From Streptomyces sp. CB03234 (GTDB lineage: Bacteria > Actinomycetota > Actinomycetes > Streptomycetales > Streptomycetaceae), in NCBI RefSeq assembly GCF_001905885.1, contig NZ_LIYH01000001.1, positions 434,001 through 498,000 on the forward strand: DNA of 64,000 nt, written 5' to 3'. Position 1 is the first letter of the stretch; the number at the start of each line of letters is the position of its first letter. The position numbers were made by a program, and so were the translations under genes. This document shows, piece by piece, positions 61,633 through 64,000 of the stretch. The notes under the pieces are model-generated. The model did not search any database. It was not told where the DNA came from and worked only from the letters and a program-made list of their open reading frames with translations.

Positions 61633-61681
61633 TTCGCTTGTTGCACCGAAGACATTTCCTACGTAACTGGAGGCACAGGAC

Positions 61682-63118
61682 ATGACCACCTTCGTGGACC
61701 GCGTCGAGCTGCATGTCGCCGCGGGTAACGGAGGCCACGGCTGTGCCTCCGTTCACCGGGAGAAGTTCAAGCCGCTCGGCGGCCCCGACGGGGGCAACGG
61801 CGGCCGTGGCGGCGATGTGATCCTGGTCGTGGACCAGTCGATCACCACCCTGCTGGACTACCACCACTCCCCGCACCGCAAGGCCACCAACGGCAAGCCC
61901 GGCGAGGGCGGCAACCGCTCCGGCAAGGACGGCCAGGACCTGGTCCTGCCGGTGCCGGACGGCACGGTCGTCCTCGACAAGAACGGCGACGTGCTGGCCG
62001 ACATGGTCGGGCACGGCACGTCGTACGTCGCCGCCGAGGGCGGCCGCGGCGGGCTCGGCAACGCGGCGCTGGCCTCGGCCCGCCGCAAGGCGCCGGGCTT
62101 CGCGCTGCTGGGCGAGCCGGGACGGTCCGGCGACATCGTCCTGGAGCTGAAGACGGTCGCGGACGTGGCCCTGGTGGGCTACCCCAGCGCCGGCAAGTCC
62201 TCGCTGATCTCCGTACTGTCCGCCGCCAAGCCGAAGATCGCGGACTATCCGTTCACGACGCTGGTGCCGAACCTCGGTGTGGTCACGGCCGGCTCGACCG
62301 TCTACACGATCGCGGACGTGCCGGGGCTCATCCCGGGCGCCAGCCAGGGGCGTGGGCTGGGCCTGGAGTTCCTGCGGCACGTGGAGCGCTGCTCGGTCCT
62401 CGTGCACGTCCTGGACACGGCGACGCTGGAGTCCGACCGTGACCCGGTCACCGACCTGGACGTCATCGAGGAGGAGCTCAAGCAGTACGGCGGCCTCGAC
62501 GACCGTCCCCGGATCGTCGTCCTCAATAAGATCGACATCCCGGACGGCAAGGACCTCGCGGAGATGATCCGTCCGGACCTGGAGGCGCGCGGCTACCGCG
62601 TCTTCGAGGTCTCGGCCGTCGCCCACCTGGGCCTGAAGGAGCTGTCCTTCGCGCTGGCCGAGATCGTCGCCAAGGCGCGGGCCGCCAAGCCGAAGGAGGA
62701 GGCGACCCGGATCGTCATCCGCCCGAAGGCGGTCGACGACGCGGGCTTCACGGTCACGCAGGAGGAGGACGGCCTCTTCCGCGTGCGCGGCGAGAAGCCG
62801 GAGCGCTGGGTGCGCCAGACGGACTTCAACAACGACGAGGCCGTCGGCTACCTGGCGGACCGCCTCAACCGCCTCGGCGTCGAGGACGCGCTGATGAAGG
62901 CCGGAGCCCGCGCGGGCGACGGCGTGGCCATCGGCCCCGAGGAGGACGCGGTCGTCTTCGACTGGGAGCCCACGATGATGGCGGGCGCGGAGATGCTCGG
63001 CCGCCGGGGCGAGGACCACCGCATGGAGGCCCCGCGTCCTGCGGCACAGCGCCGCAAGGACCGCGAGGCGGAGCGGGACGAGGCCCAGCGCGAGTTCGAG
63101 GGCTTCGAGCCCTTCTGA
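61682..63118 (+). CDS. obgE: Obg-family GTPase
   Basis: 478 residues. The glycine-rich Obg fold covers about 1-158 ([26 protein letters not shown]), the G domain about 160-340 has G1 [11 protein letters not shown]3 [11 protein letters not shown]4 NKID and G5 SAVAH, and the C-terminal OCT domain covers about 355-440. A basic/acidic tail of about 40 residues follows. Obg GTPases act in 50S subunit assembly and stress responses, and Streptomyces Obg affects the onset of aerial growth and sporulation. The ATG at 61682 is the clear start. The expected next gene, proB, is not found in the remaining 880 bp. Confidence 0.97.
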   Translation: MTTFVDRVELHVAAGNGGHGCASVHREKFKPLGGPDGGNGGRGGDVILVVDQSITTLLDYHHSPHRKATNGKPGEGGNRSGKDGQDLVLPVPDGTVVLDKNGDVLADMVGHGTSYVAAEGGRGGLGNAALASARRKAPGFALLGEPGRSGDIVLELKTVADVALVGYPSAGKSSLISVLSAAKPKIADYPFTTLVPNLGVVTAGSTVYTIADVPGLIPGASQGRGLGLEFLRHVERCSVLVHVLDTATLESDRDPVTDLDVIEEELKQYGGLDDRPRIVVLNKIDIPDGKDLAEMIRPDLEARGYRVFEVSAVAHLGLKELSFALAEIVAKARAAKPKEEATRIVIRPKAVDDAGFTVTQEEDGLFRVRGEKPERWVRQTDFNNDEAVGYLADRLNRLGVEDALMKAGARAGDGVAIGPEEDAVVFDWEPTMMAGAEMLGRRGEDHRMEAPRPAAQRRKDREAERDEAQREFEGFEPF

Positions 63119-64000
63119 TCCCCCGCCCCCGTCTGTCGGCGCACCCCGTGCGCGCTTCCGGTCGCCGTCCGGCGGGGTGGCGTGGGGTTTGCCCCCATGG
63201 GGGCGTGCCCTTCGGGGGCGTGCCCTGCGGGGCGCCCGGCGCGGCGTGGCGCGCCTCCTGGGCGATTGCCGCGCCGGTGGGGGCGTGGCCCTCGGGGCGG
63301 GCCCGTGTTCCGCGCGGCTCGCCGCTTCTGGGTGCGGTCACCGTCCCGGTGGGGTGCGCCCTGCGGGGATGCCCGTGCGCGGGGGCGTGCCCTGCGGGGT
63401 TGCCCGTGTGCGGGGGCGTGCTGTGGCCTGCTCCAGGCCCACGCCCCGGGCCGGTCGCCGCTCCGGCGGGGTGCGCCCGTGCGCGGGGGCGTGCCGTTGG
63501 GGTCCGCTCCGTGGGGCGTGTCCTGGGCTCTCCTTCGCAAGCTCAGTCATTTTACGCCCAGAACACGCCCCACTGCGCGTCCCCCCTCGGGGGCGAGCCG
63601 AGGCCCCGTGCACGTGCGTCGCGGCGCCCCGGTACCGGGACGCGGCGGGGCGAACCCCCGGCGCTCGGCCACCGCGCGGCGCGAAGCCGCCGCGCTGGGG
63701 GTGTGGGGGCGTCAGCCCCCACGTACAACTCCTAGGGGGTCCGGGGCGGAGCCCCGGTTTCGGGAAGGGGCGGGGTGGGGGACAAAGCACCGGTCCCAGA
63801 CGCCCCGCCGCGCGAAATTGCCGCGTCCCGGTGCGTGGGGCGTCAGCCCCCGCCAGGGGGCCCGGGGCTGGGCCCCGGTTTCGGGAAGGGGCGCGCGTCG
63901 AAAAAGCGTAAGAAATACCGTTTACGTCGCTCCAGCCGGACAACCTGTGGCCAAGGATCACCGTCTTCTCCGTGGGGGTGGGGCCGCAGGCGCCCCGGCT
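63119..64000. repeat. Repeat-rich non-coding tail of the window
   Basis: No convincing gene is present. About 63190-63515 holds many degenerate copies of GGGGGCGTGCCCTGCGGGG, often joined by TGCCCGTG. A second repeat occurs twice, at about 63701-63775 and 63831-63893: a small hairpin GGGGGCGTCAGCCCCC followed by CCGGGGC...GCCCCGGTTTCGGGAAGGGGC. These resemble dispersed intergenic elements of Streptomyces chromosomes. A lower-GC patch near 63900-63960 could be a promoter for a gene beyond the edge. Confidence 0.6.

Noticed and set aside
63338..63961. A minus-strand frame of 207 codons at the right edge
   Set aside because: It runs through repeat arrays, is Pro/Arg/Gly low-complexity, and has no ribosome site or recognised domain.

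Overview
The window is chromosomal DNA of a Streptomyces or a very close relative. Supporting signs are the very high GC content, many GTG starts, long open antisense frames, and a core gene order typical of the genus: tig-clpP1-clpP2-clpX, valS-folC-ndk, mreB-mreC-mreD-mrdA-rodA, rne, and rplU-rpmA-obg. Other signs are a sodF gene with a Nur-like nickel-response site and a GTTCGC-N5-GCG ClgR site in front of clpP1.

Layout. (1) 0-19 kb is mostly metabolic and stress genes: a truncated AbiEi-like gene, aminopeptidase N, a mycothiol-dependent nitroreductase homologue, superoxide dismutase, a secreted glycerophosphodiesterase, three paralogous amino-acid permeases, BioY, an FAD oxidase, RpiB, a Nei-type DNA glycosylase, an Eis-like acetyltransferase, a membrane PP2C phosphatase, a small SpoT-like HD hydrolase, an acyltransferase and a 64-residue membrane peptide. 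(2) 19-30.5 kb holds two tRNAs (Gly-TCC and Pro-TGG), trigger factor and ClpP1P2/ClpX protein quality control, then valS, folC, a DUF4233 membrane protein and ndk. (3) 30.8-38.5 kb is the cell-shape and wall-elongation operon, mreBCD, mrdA (PBP2) and rodA, followed by a CYTH-CHAD protein. (4) 38.6-46.8 kb is the radical-SAM (TIGR03960), DUF2344 (TIGR03936) and RNase E block, with a VapBC-type toxin-antitoxin pair placed inside it. (5) 47.2-60.7 kb is a nucleotide-sugar and glycosyltransferase island between rne and rplU. (6) 61-63.1 kb is rplU-rpmA-obg, followed by about 0.9 kb of repeat-rich DNA with no convincing gene.

The most interesting region is the island. It carries homologues of all five enzymes that turn UDP-GlcNAc into UDP-2,3-diacetamido-2,3-dideoxy-mannuronic acid: a 6-dehydrogenase, a 3-dehydrogenase, an aminotransferase, a hexapeptide N-acetyltransferase and a WbpI-type 2-epimerase. 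It also carries a GalE-like epimerase and three glycosyltransferases. The genes form two convergent, translationally coupled operons meeting at one bidirectional terminator, plus separate units for the acetyltransferase, an NYN-domain protein and a propeller-like protein. I infer a diacetamido-uronic-acid glycopolymer of the cell envelope. Polymerase, export and ligase genes are not in the window. Strong hairpins insulate the island from rne on the left, and rplU has its own TTGACC-N17-TAACCT promoter on the right.
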